Source: Prochlorococcus sp. AG-388-F11 (GTDB taxonomy: Bacteria > Cyanobacteriota > Cyanobacteriia > PCC-6307 > Cyanobiaceae). Taken from it: a stretch of DNA of 64,000 nt. Below the pieces are notes generated by a model. The model was given only the letters and a program-made list of their open reading frames with translations, made no database searches and was not told the origin of the DNA. A program made the position numbers and the translations under genes. The stretch spans positions 124,001-188,000 of the forward strand of contig QCGP01000001.1 of assembly GCA_003279845.1 (NCBI GenBank), in the 5' to 3' direction. Below, piece after piece: positions 55,826-64,000 of the stretch (position 1 is the stretch's first letter; every line of letters begins with the position of its first letter).

Positions 55826-57022
55826 ATGACGCCTGAAAGGCTTGGATTACTTTGGGGAATAACTGTATTTGCAGGTGCTTGTGCTCGATTATTTTCTTCT
55901 TTTACAGGATTTCCCAGTGTTGTTATTTTATTGCTTTCTGGATTATTAGTCGGAAGATCAGGTTTAGGCCTTGTTGAGCCTTTAGATCTTGGTCAAGGGC
56001 TTGAAACGATTGTAGGGCTTTTAGTCTGCTTGGTTCTATTTGAAGGGGGACTAAATTTAAAACTGCCTGATGGAAATATAAGAAATACTGTTTTGAAAAT
56101 TTCATTAGTAAGACTTTTTATTTCATTATCTGCTGGAATTTTTATTGCTCATTGGCTGGCAGGCCTTTCATGGCAAGTTGCAGGAATATATAGTGCCATA
56201 GTTCTAGCTACCGGCCCAACTGTTGTTTCTCCACTAGTAGAACAAATAAAATTAGCTTCCCCTCTTTCGGAAGTTTTAAAAGCTGAAGGGTTGTTACTTG
56301 AACCAATTGGTGCAGTACTAGCATTATTACTTTTAGAACTAACATTAGGAGATCTACGTGGGATTAACGATGTATTTATTGCATTAATGCAAAGATTAGG
56401 AGGTGGAGTTTTAATCGGATTAAGTGCAGGATGGTTACTATCAGAAATTTTAAAAAAAATAAAAAATGAAGCATCATTTGGGATAGAGTTACAAGTTACT
56501 CTCGGATTTATTTTTCTTGTCTATGGAATTTGTGAATATTTTTTGCCAGAGTCAGGGTTGCCTGCTTCAGTAGCGGCAGGTTTTATTGTGGGCAAAAGAG
56601 AAGTAATAGATAAGGAGAGATTGGATAATCTAATAGGTGAATTAGCTCAATTAGCGATAACAGTTCTTTTCCCTCTTTTGGCAGCTGATGTTTCTTGGGG
56701 TGAATTAAGTCCACTAGGTTGGGGTGGGGTTGTCTGCGTTTTTATGTTGATGGTAATTGTTCGTCCTATCTCAATTTGGATAGCAACAATGGGAAGAGAA
56801 TTAAACTTCAAAGAAAAAGTATTTTGTGCTTGGTTAGCTCCAAGAGGTATCGTGACTGCGGCGGTAGCCTCTCTTTTTTCTATAAGATTAGAACAGGCTG
56901 GTATCCTTGGGGCTGGACGTCTTCAAGGTCTAGTATTTCTTACTATATTAATGACGGTAGGAATCCAAGGTATTACAGCTAAACCTTTGGCGAACAGGCT
57001 TGAGTTAGGCCAAAAAAATTAG
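55826..57022 (+). CDS. CPA1-type cation:proton antiporter
   Basis: A 398-residue membrane protein with about 12 spans of the NhaP/CPA1 type. Typical elements: LLVGRSGLGLVEPLDLGQGL, LVCLVLFEGGLNLKL, YSAIVLATGPTVVSPLVEQI and CAWLAPRGIVTAAVASLF. It probably exchanges Na+ for H+ at the plasma or thylakoid membrane. The stop overlaps gltX by 4 bases (convergent). Confidence 0.92.
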   Translation: MTPERLGLLWGITVFAGACARLFSSFTGFPSVVILLLSGLLVGRSGLGLVEPLDLGQGLETIVGLLVCLVLFEGGLNLKLPDGNIRNTVLKISLVRLFISLSAGIFIAHWLAGLSWQVAGIYSAIVLATGPTVVSPLVEQIKLASPLSEVLKAEGLLLEPIGAVLALLLLELTLGDLRGINDVFIALMQRLGGGVLIGLSAGWLLSEILKKIKNEASFGIELQVTLGFIFLVYGICEYFLPESGLPASVAAGFIVGKREVIDKERLDNLIGELAQLAITVLFPLLAADVSWGELSPLGWGGVVCVFMLMVIVRPISIWIATMGRELNFKEKVFCAWLAPRGIVTAAVASLFSIRLEQAGILGAGRLQGLVFLTILMTVGIQGITAKPLANRLELGQKN

Positions 57023-58458
57023 ATTAATTTGAGACATCTTTCAATTCGCAATATATCACTTTTATTTTCAGAGAAAAGTTCCCAACTTTGAACTAAATCT
57101 GGCCCATTTAGAGAACCAAAAAAGGCTACTCTTAATGATTTCATTAAAATCCCTTTCTTAACGTTATGGATTTTTGATATTTCGTTTATTATTTCTTTTG
57201 CGTTCTCTTTGTCCAGTTTTAAAGCACTTTGCTTAGTTAAATAATTTAAGATTAGTATTAGAGATAGTTCGCCATTATTATTTACAAGGAAATCTTGACC
57301 TTCTTTTTCAATTCTAGGCAATACGAAAAATGGTTTCGATTGTTCAATGGCGTCTTTTAAAAGAATCATCGAGTCTTTAATCAAAATTACTAATTTAATA
57401 GCCCATTCTTTAGTTGGCGGTTCCCAACCCATATTTTCCCAGTATTTCAATATGATCCCACTTAACTTTACTGATTCCATGTTTTTTATGTATTGAGAAT
57501 TAATCCAGTTTAGTTTTTCCCAACTGAATTTAGCTCCAGCTTTATTTATATCTGCTAACTCAAAAATTCTAGATATTTCATGAAGTGAAAGTATTTCACT
57601 TTCGGTAGATTTTGGTGACCAACCTAGAAAGGCCATATAGTTCGACAAGGCCTCAGGTAAATATCCCATTTCTCTAAATTCGTCGATTGAAGTGACGCAA
57701 TCTCTCTTTGATAGTTTTTTCCCTTCGCTATTAAGTATTAGAGGTGTATGTGAAAAAGTCGGCAGTTTGAAATCTAATGCTTCATAAATTAATATTTGTT
57801 TTGCAGTATTAGAGATATGGTCTTCACCCCTTACTACATGAGTGATATTCATGAAATTATCATCAATTACAACTGCAAGATTATATAAAGGATCTCCAAT
57901 CTCGTATCCCATAGCCCTTCTTGATAAAACTAAATCACCACCTAAGTCCCTCCCTTGCCATTTGATTTCACCTCTTATCTGATCTATCCATTTTATTTGA
58001 ATTTTTTCGTCAATTTTAAATCTTATTACGGAAGTCCTTCCTTGGGATATGAATGTTTCAATTTCTTCTTTAGAAAGATTTCTGTGCCTATTATCATGCT
58101 TTGGAGGTAATCCTTTCTTTTTTTGTTCTTCCCTTAATTTAGAAATCTCATTTTCTGTAGTAAAGCATCTATATGCATTTCCAGATTCTAGAAGCTTTTT
58201 GATGTATTTTTTGTGAATTGAAATTCGGTCACTTTGCTTTATGGGATCTTCATCCCATTTAAGTCCAAGCCATTTCAAACCCTCTAAAATATTTTCTGTG
58301 TATTTAGATTTAGATCTAAGAAAATCTGTATCTTCTATTCTTATGAGGAACTTTCCTTCTATTTTTTTTGCATATAACCAGTTAAATAATGCTGTTCGAG
58401 CTGTTCCAATATGAAATAAACCCGTTGGACTTGGGGCTAATCTTAAACGTTTTTCCAA
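57019..58458 (-). CDS. gltX: Glutamyl-tRNA synthetase
   Basis: A 479-residue class I synthetase. HIGH-type motif PSPTGLFHIGTARTALFNWL and KMSKS-type motif KKLSKRDCV are present. It loads Glu onto tRNA-Glu, the precursor also used for chlorophyll and heme synthesis, and, as in most cyanobacteria, likely mischarges tRNA-Gln for GatCAB. The tRNA-Asp gene lies 17 bases upstream on the same strand. Confidence 0.97.
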   Translation of the reverse strand: MEKRLRLAPSPTGLFHIGTARTALFNWLYAKKIEGKFLIRIEDTDFLRSKSKYTENILEGLKWLGLKWDEDPIKQSDRISIHKKYIKKLLESGNAYRCFTTENEISKLREEQKKKGLPPKHDNRHRNLSKEEIETFISQGRTSVIRFKIDEKIQIKWIDQIRGEIKWQGRDLGGDLVLSRRAMGYEIGDPLYNLAVVIDDNFMNITHVVRGEDHISNTAKQILIYEALDFKLPTFSHTPLILNSEGKKLSKRDCVTSIDEFREMGYLPEALSNYMAFLGWSPKSTESEILSLHEISRIFELADINKAGAKFSWEKLNWINSQYIKNMESVKLSGIILKYWENMGWEPPTKEWAIKLVILIKDSMILLKDAIEQSKPFFVLPRIEKEGQDFLVNNNGELSLILILNYLTKQSALKLDKENAKEIINEISKIHNVKKGILMKSLRVAFFGSLNGPDLVQSWELFSENKSDILRIERCLKLI

Positions 58459-58475
58459 ATTTTCCTTAGAAAAAA

Positions 58476-58549
58476 CGGGACCGACGGGATTCGAACCCGC
58501 AACTTCCGCCGTGACAGGGCGGTGCTCTAACCAGTTGAACTACGGTCCC
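58476..58549 (-). tRNA. tRNA-Asp (GTC)
   Basis: A 74-base cloverleaf on the minus strand. The acceptor GGGACCG pairs with CGGTCCC, with a discriminator G. The anticodon loop CTGTCAC reads GTC for aspartate, the T-loop is GGTTCGAATCC. CCA is not encoded. Confidence 0.95.
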
Positions 58550-58693
58550 AAATATTGTTCTAAAATTAATTAGAACTTCATTCTTAAAATTATCAGATCA
58601 TAATACTTAATTAATGTTGTTGTAATAAAATAATTTTTTTAATTTGAGGATTTAAAGAAATTGTTTGATGTAGAGCTGGCTTAACATTAATAA

Positions 58694-58888
58694 CTATTTT
58701 TGCGGTCTAAAGCCAGCAGGTTCTATCAACCTAACTTGATTACCTCTGGCGGTAAATTCTCTTCCTTGGTCACTTTGTACGACAACTCTTCCACCAGACT
58801 TAACTCTGATGACTCTTGCACGAACCCATCCTAAGGCGGCTGATTCGAGGACTTTTACTACGTCCCCAGGTTGAAGATCTAACTCCAT
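58694..58888 (-). CDS. Hyper-conserved picocyanobacterial Tudor-like protein (PSHCP)
   Basis: A 64-residue protein starting MELDLQPGDVVKVLES and ending LIEPAGFRPQK. It matches my memory of the 'hyper-conserved protein' of Prochlorococcus and marine Synechococcus, reported to have a Tudor-like fold and bind RNA; the exact length match is not certain. The beta-rich SH3/Tudor layout fits. Upstream in-frame codons run into the tRNA-Trp gene, so the ATG at 58888 is the start. GC content is visibly higher than in its neighbours. It sits between two tRNA genes and near rplS. Confidence 0.82.
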   Translation of the reverse strand: MELDLQPGDVVKVLESAALGWVRARVIRVKSGGRVVVQSDQGREFTARGNQVRLIEPAGFRPQK

Positions 58889-58924
58889 CTTATGAAAAAA
58901 ATGATTTACATAATGTTGATTAAA

Positions 58925-58997
58925 CGCGTCGTGGAGGACTTGAACCCCCGACATCAGGTTTTGGAGACCTGCGTTCTACCAACTGAACTAACGACGC
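58925..58997 (-). tRNA. tRNA-Trp (CCA)
   Basis: A 73-base cloverleaf on the minus strand. The acceptor GCGTCGT pairs with ACGACGC, with discriminator G. The anticodon loop CTCCAAA gives CCA for tryptophan. CCA tail not encoded. It lies between rplS and the Tudor-like gene. Confidence 0.95.
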
Positions 58998-59050
58998 ATC
59001 TAAGTGATTATAGGCGCCTTTGTGACCAATAAGTAGATTAATTTACAACT

Positions 59051-59521
59051 TTATCGATCAAAGCGTTGTTTTACGCGAGTAGCTTTTCCTACTCTATCTC
59101 TTAGATAGAATAACTTAGCTCTTCTTACTTTACCTCTACGTTCAACTTTTAGAGAGGCAACTTGTGGACTATGTAGCATAAATACTCTTTCAACACCTAT
59201 GCCTTGGAAAATTCTTCTAACTGTAATTGTTTGGTTAAGACCCCCGTGTCTTTTTGCGATTACAACACCTTCATAAGGTTGAACTCTTTCTTTGTTACCC
59301 TCTGTAATTTTTACTCCAACTTTAACAGTGTCCCCAACATAAATTTCAGGTAATTCTTTTTTTGCTTGTTCATTCTCAAATTCCTCAATAATGTTGGAAG
59401 AACTTATTGTTTTTGTAGTTTCGGAAACCAAGTTTTCCCCTTCTGTTTCGACTGCCACATCAATTGATCCATCAGGTTTAATGCCGGTTTCTAATTCATT
59501 TTCTTGTTTCTCTTTGGCCAT
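59051..59521 (-). CDS. rplS: 50S ribosomal protein L19
   Basis: A 156-residue L19. The core (about 45-156) includes [38 protein letters not shown] and the C-terminal [14 protein letters not shown]. The first 44 residues are an acidic, low-complexity extension that is not part of bacterial L19 in general. It sits at the 30S/50S interface. Confidence 0.96.
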   Translation of the reverse strand: MAKEKQENELETGIKPDGSIDVAVETEGENLVSETTKTISSSNIIEEFENEQAKKELPEIYVGDTVKVGVKITEGNKERVQPYEGVVIAKRHGGLNQTITVRRIFQGIGVERVFMLHSPQVASLKVERRGKVRRAKLFYLRDRVGKATRVKQRFDR

Positions 59522-59553
59522 TTTGGTCTTTTTATCCTAACAAGTTCTATATC

Positions 59554-59862
59554 TTAACCCTTCGACTCGCCTTTAGTAACCTTTTTGGTAAATGAAATTG
59601 TTTTTGAAAACATTTGGAATCCCGTTATAAGCATCCACAATACTCCAAGAGAATTTAATAATACGTATATTAATTCTCCATTATCTCCAAGCCACTCGCC
59701 CTCGTGAAGCGACATTAACCAATGAACTTGCTCTCTAGAGTAACCCAGTAAGTCTTTTGAAACCCTATAAAGTAGCCCAGTAATTGAAGATAAAAATAAT
59801 GGAAGGAAAATCCAAGGCGCCAAAACTTTATGAAATTGCCTAGAATTAGTTAAAAATTTCAT
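59554..59862 (-). CDS. Small PepSY-TM-like membrane protein
   Basis: A 102-residue protein with two clear spans (about residues 14-32 and 63-85). The arrangement FHKVLAPWIFLPLFLSSITG and then LHEGEWLGDNGELIYVLLNS recalls a PepSY-associated transmembrane helix pair. No catalytic motif. 32 bases upstream of rplS on the same strand. Function unknown. Confidence 0.78.
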   Translation of the reverse strand: MKFLTNSRQFHKVLAPWIFLPLFLSSITGLLYRVSKDLLGYSREQVHWLMSLHEGEWLGDNGELIYVLLNSLGVLWMLITGFQMFSKTISFTKKVTKGESKG

Positions 59863-59953
59863 TACTGTTGCCCATTGTTATTGATATATTTAAGATAGCC
59901 AAGAACGTAATGGCTATTTTGACGATATTAATCTTTTACTATTATTTATTCCA

Positions 59954-60793
59954 ATGAAACATTTTGCAGATCTTTTATTAAATAAAAATAATAACAAAAT
60001 TAATGATCAGGTCCCATTTATCCAAAGGAGAAGAGGAATTGAAATAAAGTCTGCACGAGAAATAAATCTTATGAAGAAATCTAGCAGAATAGTAGCAACA
60101 GTTCTGAGAGAAATTAATGAATTAATTAAGCCAGGAATGAGTACAAAAGATTTAGATGACTTCGCAGAAAAAAGGATAAAAAGTTTTGGAGCCGTACCTA
60201 GCTTTAAAGGCTATCATGGTTTCCCTTCTAGTATTTGTTCAAGTATTAATAATGAGGTTGTGCATGGGATACCAAGTAAAAATAAAATAATCAAGAATGG
60301 TGACTTAGTTAAAATAGATACTGGAGCATATTTAGATGGATTTCATGGTGATAGTTGTATATCAATATGTGTTGGAGATGTTAGTTCAAAAGCTCAAAAA
60401 CTAAGTGATGTGGCATTTAAAGCTCTAAATGCGGGCCTTTCAAAAATTAAGGCAGGAAATACACTACTCGATATAGCTGGGGAAATTGAAGATGTTGTTA
60501 GAAAAAACGGATTTAGTGTTGTTGAAGACTATACCGGCCATGGAGTTGGAAGGAATCTGCACGAAGAGCCTTCGGTATTTAATTTTCGAACTAAAGAATT
60601 GCCCAACGTAGTCTTACGTGAAGGAATGACACTTGCAGTTGAACCTATTGTTAACGAAGGGAGTAAATTTTGTAAAACATTAAATGATAGATGGACTGTT
60701 ATCACAAAAGATGGGAAATTATCTGCACAATGGGAGCATACAATAGTTGTTTTGAAAGATGGTATAGAAATATTGACAGATAGAGATTTCTGA
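59954..60793 (+). CDS. map: Methionine aminopeptidase, type I
   Basis: A 279-residue metalloprotease that removes initiator methionine. Metal ligands: [15 protein letters not shown] (two Asp), [17 protein letters not shown] (His), then [10 protein letters not shown] and QWEHTIVV (two Glu). There is an N-terminal extension of about 35 residues before the catalytic domain. Divergent from the PepSY-like gene, convergent with the SDR (2-base gap). Confidence 0.95.
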   Translation: MKHFADLLLNKNNNKINDQVPFIQRRRGIEIKSAREINLMKKSSRIVATVLREINELIKPGMSTKDLDDFAEKRIKSFGAVPSFKGYHGFPSSICSSINNEVVHGIPSKNKIIKNGDLVKIDTGAYLDGFHGDSCISICVGDVSSKAQKLSDVAFKALNAGLSKIKAGNTLLDIAGEIEDVVRKNGFSVVEDYTGHGVGRNLHEEPSVFNFRTKELPNVVLREGMTLAVEPIVNEGSKFCKTLNDRWTVITKDGKLSAQWEHTIVVLKDGIEILTDRDF

Positions 60794-60795
60794 TT

Positions 60796-61515
60796 TTAAG
60801 ATTTATATTTATAAATAATCTTGCAATATAGAAAATTAAAAAATTCTTTCATGGGGAAAATTAAGTAGGTTAATGGGTTTGGACTAATTATTATTAAAAA
60901 ATTGTTTAGAGAAGCTAAATCATAAATCTTCTTAGAGACAAATTTCGGACTCATAATTCCTATTGGATTTAGTTCTGATTTAAAAGGCCCTAAGATGATT
61001 TTCTTTATAGTTAATTTTTTCTTAGTATCTTTGTTAAGAAGATTTTTTTTGAAAGAAACTAATTGACCAATTAGCGATTTACTTATCTCATATGATGGGT
61101 TAAGAGCTGGTAATATTTCTGCTTCAGATGTGTTTATCCAAATCTCTTTTTTTATATATGATTCATTTTTTAAAGCAATATCTTCAAATAAATTTAAAAA
61201 TTTGAATTTGCTTAGTGCATTTATTTCTATTGAGTTTTCATAATTTGAGTTTTCTCGACTTAAATTATAGATTCCGTGGTTCAAAATTAAAATATCTAAT
61301 TTTTTTAGATGCTTTTTTAATGTATATTCTTTCCCACATTCCCATTGAATCCATTCATTGGGAGACTCGATATTTATTTCATTATCAATTCTACTATGAG
61401 TAAATCCAACTACCTTATACCCTTTCTGACGAAATAATTTTGTTAGTTCTTTCCCTAATGCTCCTGAAGCTCCGGTAATCCCAACAGTTTTTACGTTTTT
61501 GATTGAGTTTTTCAT
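60796..61515 (-). CDS. Short-chain dehydrogenase/reductase family protein
   Basis: A 239-residue SDR. Cofactor loop VGITGASGALGKELTKLF, LNHGIYNLSRE in place of the usual NNAG, and catalytic Tyr-xxx-Lys in SYEISKSLIGQL. The C-terminus is hydrophobic (LTYLIFPMKEFFNFLYCKII) and could bind a membrane. Substrate unknown. Confidence 0.85.
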   Translation of the reverse strand: MKNSIKNVKTVGITGASGALGKELTKLFRQKGYKVVGFTHSRIDNEINIESPNEWIQWECGKEYTLKKHLKKLDILILNHGIYNLSRENSNYENSIEINALSKFKFLNLFEDIALKNESYIKKEIWINTSEAEILPALNPSYEISKSLIGQLVSFKKNLLNKDTKKKLTIKKIILGPFKSELNPIGIMSPKFVSKKIYDLASLNNFLIIISPNPLTYLIFPMKEFFNFLYCKIIYKYKS

Positions 61516-61670
61516 TTGGTTTGATTTTGGTTAATTACCAAAGAATTAAAATAAATTTACCTAAAAAAATTATTAATTTATCTATTTGATTAAAACTCAT
61601 AAATAAATATTTGTTTAGTTCTAAAAAAAATATTATCTTGAACCTATATTGATATATTATTTTACTGATT

Positions 61671-62780
61671 ATGAGCGATATATTATTAATTGGTTCATGT
61701 GAGCCATTTAGTGGTAAGTCTGCACTAGTTCTTGGTATTGCAAAAAGACTCCTTCTGGAGAAAAAAAAAGTACGAATTGGTAAACCACTTGCAACATGTA
61801 TAGAACTTACTAATTTACCCTCAATGTCTTATGAGGGACTAATAGACGACGATGTTAAGTTTATTGGATCTACATTAAATATCGAAGAGGGTAATTTAAT
61901 TTCTTCAGTAGGATTATTGGATAATATATCAGCTGAAAAAAGAATCTCTAATAAAGACTTGCTCCCAGGAAAAGGTTTTGATCAAATAAAGGCATTAGTG
62001 AATGATGATTTTGAAGGTTTAAACATTCTTGAAGCAGCAGGAAGTATTCATGAAGGTATGATTTATGGTTTAAGTCTTCCTCAATTGGCTGAGAGTTTAG
62101 ATGCGAAAGTCCTGATTGTTAATCTATGGGAAGATTGTAAAAGTGTAGATGCATTACTTGATGCGAAAAAACAATTAGGAGAGCATTTGGCTGGAGTAGT
62201 ATTGAATGCCGTTTTGCCTGAAGAAGTGGAAAAAGTTAACAATGAAATAATACCTTCTCTTAAAGATTTGAATATTGAAGTGTTTGGGGTAATGCCTAAA
62301 TCACCACTACTCAGAAGTGTTACTGTCGGTGAGCTTGTAAGAAGATTAGATGCAAAGGTAATTTGTTGCCCTGAAAAAGATGAATTACTTGTTGAGACAT
62401 TAAGTATTGGTGCGATGGGTGTTAATTCTGCAATGGAATTTTTTAGAAGAAGAAGAAATATGGCTGTAGTTACAGGTGCTGACAGAACTGATATTCAACT
62501 TGCGGCATTGGAAGCTTCGACTCAATGCCTCATTTTAACTGGTATGGGAGAACCTCTATCACAGTTGATTCATCGAGCGGAGGAATTGGAGGTTCCAATT
62601 TTAAAAGTGGAATTAGATACCCTTGCTTCCGTAGAAATTATTGAGCGAGCTTTTGGTCATGTCAGGATACATGAATCAATTAAAGCTTCTTATGCAGTCC
62701 AATTAGTTCAGGAGCATGTAAATCTAAAAAGAATTCTCGAAAAGATAGAATTTCCCTGCAATTTTTCAGATAAATGCTAA
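61671..62780 (+). CDS. BioD-like plus DRTGG-domain protein (phosphotransacetylase N-terminal type)
   Basis: A 369-residue protein equivalent to the N-terminal regulatory part of the long phosphotransacetylase, without the catalytic Pta domain. P-loop GSCEPFSGKSALVLGIAKRL at 7-26, LEAAGSIHEGMIYGLSLPQL later. The DRTGG domain contains RRRNMAVVTGADRTDIQLAA (about 263-282). Role likely regulatory; no pta gene is next to it. The DprA-fold gene follows 25 bases later. Confidence 0.88.
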   Translation: MSDILLIGSCEPFSGKSALVLGIAKRLLLEKKKVRIGKPLATCIELTNLPSMSYEGLIDDDVKFIGSTLNIEEGNLISSVGLLDNISAEKRISNKDLLPGKGFDQIKALVNDDFEGLNILEAAGSIHEGMIYGLSLPQLAESLDAKVLIVNLWEDCKSVDALLDAKKQLGEHLAGVVLNAVLPEEVEKVNNEIIPSLKDLNIEVFGVMPKSPLLRSVTVGELVRRLDAKVICCPEKDELLVETLSIGAMGVNSAMEFFRRRRNMAVVTGADRTDIQLAALEASTQCLILTGMGEPLSQLIHRAEELEVPILKVELDTLASVEIIERAFGHVRIHESIKASYAVQLVQEHVNLKRILEKIEFPCNFSDKC

Positions 62781-62805
62781 TTTCAAATATAGGAACTATT
62801 TTATT

Positions 62806-63318
62806 TTGAGTCGTTCATTAGATTTACCGGCAACTGAGGGTGTTGATGCTCTAGCTCAAGAACTCGCAAAAATCCAAGATAATGGGAAAAGGAGGATTGC
62901 TTTTTTAGGCAGTAGACATGTGCCAGTTGTCGACATCCACTTAATTGAGTTGATAGCAAGGTCTTTAGCAGAGGAGGGTCATAATATTCTCACATCTGGA
63001 TCTCAAGGGGTGAATGCGGCAGTTATTCGTGCTGTTTTAGGTATTAATCCATCATTATTGACTGTTTTATTACCACAAAGTCTTGATAGACAAATACCCG
63101 AAATCAAGGATCAACTTGAAAAGGTTATGCATTTGGTTGAAAAGAGTGAAAATGACGAATTGCCATTACCATTAGCAAGCAGTCTATGTAATCAAGAGAT
63201 CATTACAAGATGCGATCAATTAATATGCTTTGCCTTCCACGATAGTGAAACCCTATTAAATAGTTGTAGATGTGCGGAAGAAATGGGGAAAATGGTAAGT
63301 TTATTATTTTTTGATTAA
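62806..63318 (+). CDS. DprA/Rossmann-fold nucleotide-binding-like protein
   Basis: A 170-residue protein starting at TTG. The fold motif is RRIAFLGSRHVPVVDIHLIE, then ILTSGSQGVNAAVIRAVLG, as in the DprA/lysine-decarboxylase-like Rossmann family. It is much shorter than DprA (no SAM or winged-helix domain). Function not known. Same strand and close to the DRTGG gene, so an operon is likely. Confidence 0.8.
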   Translation: MSRSLDLPATEGVDALAQELAKIQDNGKRRIAFLGSRHVPVVDIHLIELIARSLAEEGHNILTSGSQGVNAAVIRAVLGINPSLLTVLLPQSLDRQIPEIKDQLEKVMHLVEKSENDELPLPLASSLCNQEIITRCDQLICFAFHDSETLLNSCRCAEEMGKMVSLLFFD

Positions 63319-63385
63319 ATTAATCTATTTTTTCTTATTTAGATCAAATTTATGCTAATAATAATCAGGCGAATATAATCTTACG

Positions 63386-63883
63386 ATGGCAGAAAGTTTT
63401 TCATTTGATGTGGTTTCTGATTTTGAAAGACAGGAATTAGTCAATACCTTGGATCAAGTAAAGAGGGAAATTTCACAGCGTTACGATCTCAAAGAGACAG
63501 ATACGTCAGTTGATTTAGATAAAGAATATATTTATATATTTACTAATAGTGAATTAACTCTAAATGCTGTAAATGACATGATTAGACAAAAGGCAATAAA
63601 AAGGAACTTATCTTTGAAAATTTTTGACTTCGGCGAAATTGAAATAGTAAGTGGTAATAAAGTTAAACAGACAATTTTATTGAAGCAAGGGATTAAACAA
63701 GAAATAGCAAAAAAAATTAGTAAAAATATTAGAGATCATATAAAAAAAATTAATGTCAGCATCAATGGAGAAACACTCAGAGTCTCTAGTAAGAGCAAAA
63801 ATGATCTTCAATCAGCAATAAAGCTCGTTAGTAATTTGGAAGATTCTTTGAATATTCCTCTGAAAGCGAGCAACTTTAGATAA
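63386..63883 (+). CDS. YajQ-family nucleotide-binding protein
   Basis: A 165-residue protein of the YajQ/UPF0234 family, two ferredoxin-like folds. N-terminal SFDVVSDFERQELVNTLDQV, ISQRYDLKETDTSVDL and VRVSS-like end (TLRVSSKSKNDLQSAI). Some members bind cyclic di-GMP; that is unproven here. Confidence 0.93.
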   Translation: MAESFSFDVVSDFERQELVNTLDQVKREISQRYDLKETDTSVDLDKEYIYIFTNSELTLNAVNDMIRQKAIKRNLSLKIFDFGEIEIVSGNKVKQTILLKQGIKQEIAKKISKNIRDHIKKINVSINGETLRVSSKSKNDLQSAIKLVSNLEDSLNIPLKASNFR

Positions 63884-63910
63884 AATCTTGATTAAGGTTA
63901 TTTCTAAAAA

Positions 63911-64000
63911 ATGTCAGATTATCCAGAATCTCTTATAAAATCTTTGTTTGTAAAGGTAAAAGAATATCCTCGTTTTTCAATAGGAGAAATAGAAAAATTT
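63911..64000 (+). CDS. 5' end of an unidentified gene, cut by window edge
   Basis: An ATG-started frame open to the end of the window, beginning MSDYPESLIKSLFVKVKEYP. 30 codons are too few to identify a family. It starts 27 bases after yajQ and is probably in the same transcript. Confidence 0.55.
   Translation, partial: MSDYPESLIKSLFVKVKEYPRFSIGEIEKF

Noticed and set aside
58889..58954. 22-residue N-terminal extension of the Tudor-like protein
   Set aside because: It would be read through part of the tRNA-Trp gene; the ATG at 58888 gives the expected protein.
1..64000. Mobile elements, prophage or genomic-island boundary
   Set aside because: No transposase, integrase or long direct/inverted repeats seen; the two tRNA genes present have no partial copies nearby.

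Overview
The window looks like a piece of a high-light-adapted Prochlorococcus chromosome. The sequence is very AT-rich (mostly A/T-ending codons), intergenic gaps are short, and genes are small. It carries oxygenic-photosynthesis genes (chlG, petC-petA, psaF-psaJ, ndhB, a high-light-inducible protein), cyanobacterium-specific families (cyAbrB, DUF3067, DUF2862, DUF4278) and a small Tudor-like protein characteristic of Prochlorococcus/marine Synechococcus. No insertion sequence, prophage, CRISPR array or rRNA was seen. It reads as a compact core-genome segment with a few accessory-looking genes. The strain was not identified.

Layout. 1-6455: end of murE, an SDR, a class-V aminotransferase, an ArsM-like methyltransferase, a DUF4278 mini-gene behind a putative glutamine riboswitch and NtcA box, an NfuA-like Fe-S carrier and malate:quinone oxidoreductase. 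6511-10217: lepA, a DppC-type permease, trmH and a small hypothetical. 10395-12648: a photolyase cassette (DCC thiol protein, DUF2805, DUF2256, photolyase-related protein). 12754-16251: two mini-ORFs, rsmB and a class A penicillin-binding protein. 16244-22541: chlG, DUF2862, hisF, menG, a DciA-like protein, birA, an ABC ATPase and ndhB. 22717-30881: topA, a tandem-repeat lipoprotein, DUF2232, a CobT-like enzyme, a Tat-type lipoprotein, an Fe-S aldo/keto reductase and ribE. 30892-38492: cyAbrB, ctaCDE diverging from ctaA-ctaB, then an ABC-2 exporter. 38500-47340: an acidic repeat protein, groEL, fabG, ispD, LD-carboxypeptidase, a UbiA prenyltransferase, ppx, a RodZ-like protein and cobM. 47333-53601: lgt, petA, petC, DUF3067, tatC, an NFACT protein and gmk. 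53617-64000: psaJ, psaF, tsaD, hli, an antiporter, gltX, tRNA-Asp, the Tudor-like protein, tRNA-Trp, rplS, map, a DRTGG protein, a DprA-fold protein, yajQ and the start of another gene.

How the genes fit together. Two electron-transfer modules dominate: the aa3 cytochrome oxidase with its heme A pathway (ctaCDE/ctaAB), and the cytochrome b6f Rieske/cytochrome f pair with tatC close by. The rest is cofactor synthesis (chlorophyll, quinones, riboflavin, cobalamin, biotin ligation), envelope building and translation.

The most interesting stretch is 3893-4237 on the minus strand. A sigma70-like promoter overlaps a perfect GTA-N8-TAC NtcA box at the predicted transcript start. This is followed by a glutamine-riboswitch-like (Downstream-peptide) element, a 57-residue DUF4278 protein of the same family as the PII-interacting regulator PirA, and an intrinsic terminator. 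It would be a complete miniature nitrogen-sensing unit. Other notable items are a photolyase lacking most of its family's Fe-S cysteines, an ArsM-like enzyme that keeps the three characteristic cysteines, and a lipoprotein with six 69-bp tandem repeats.
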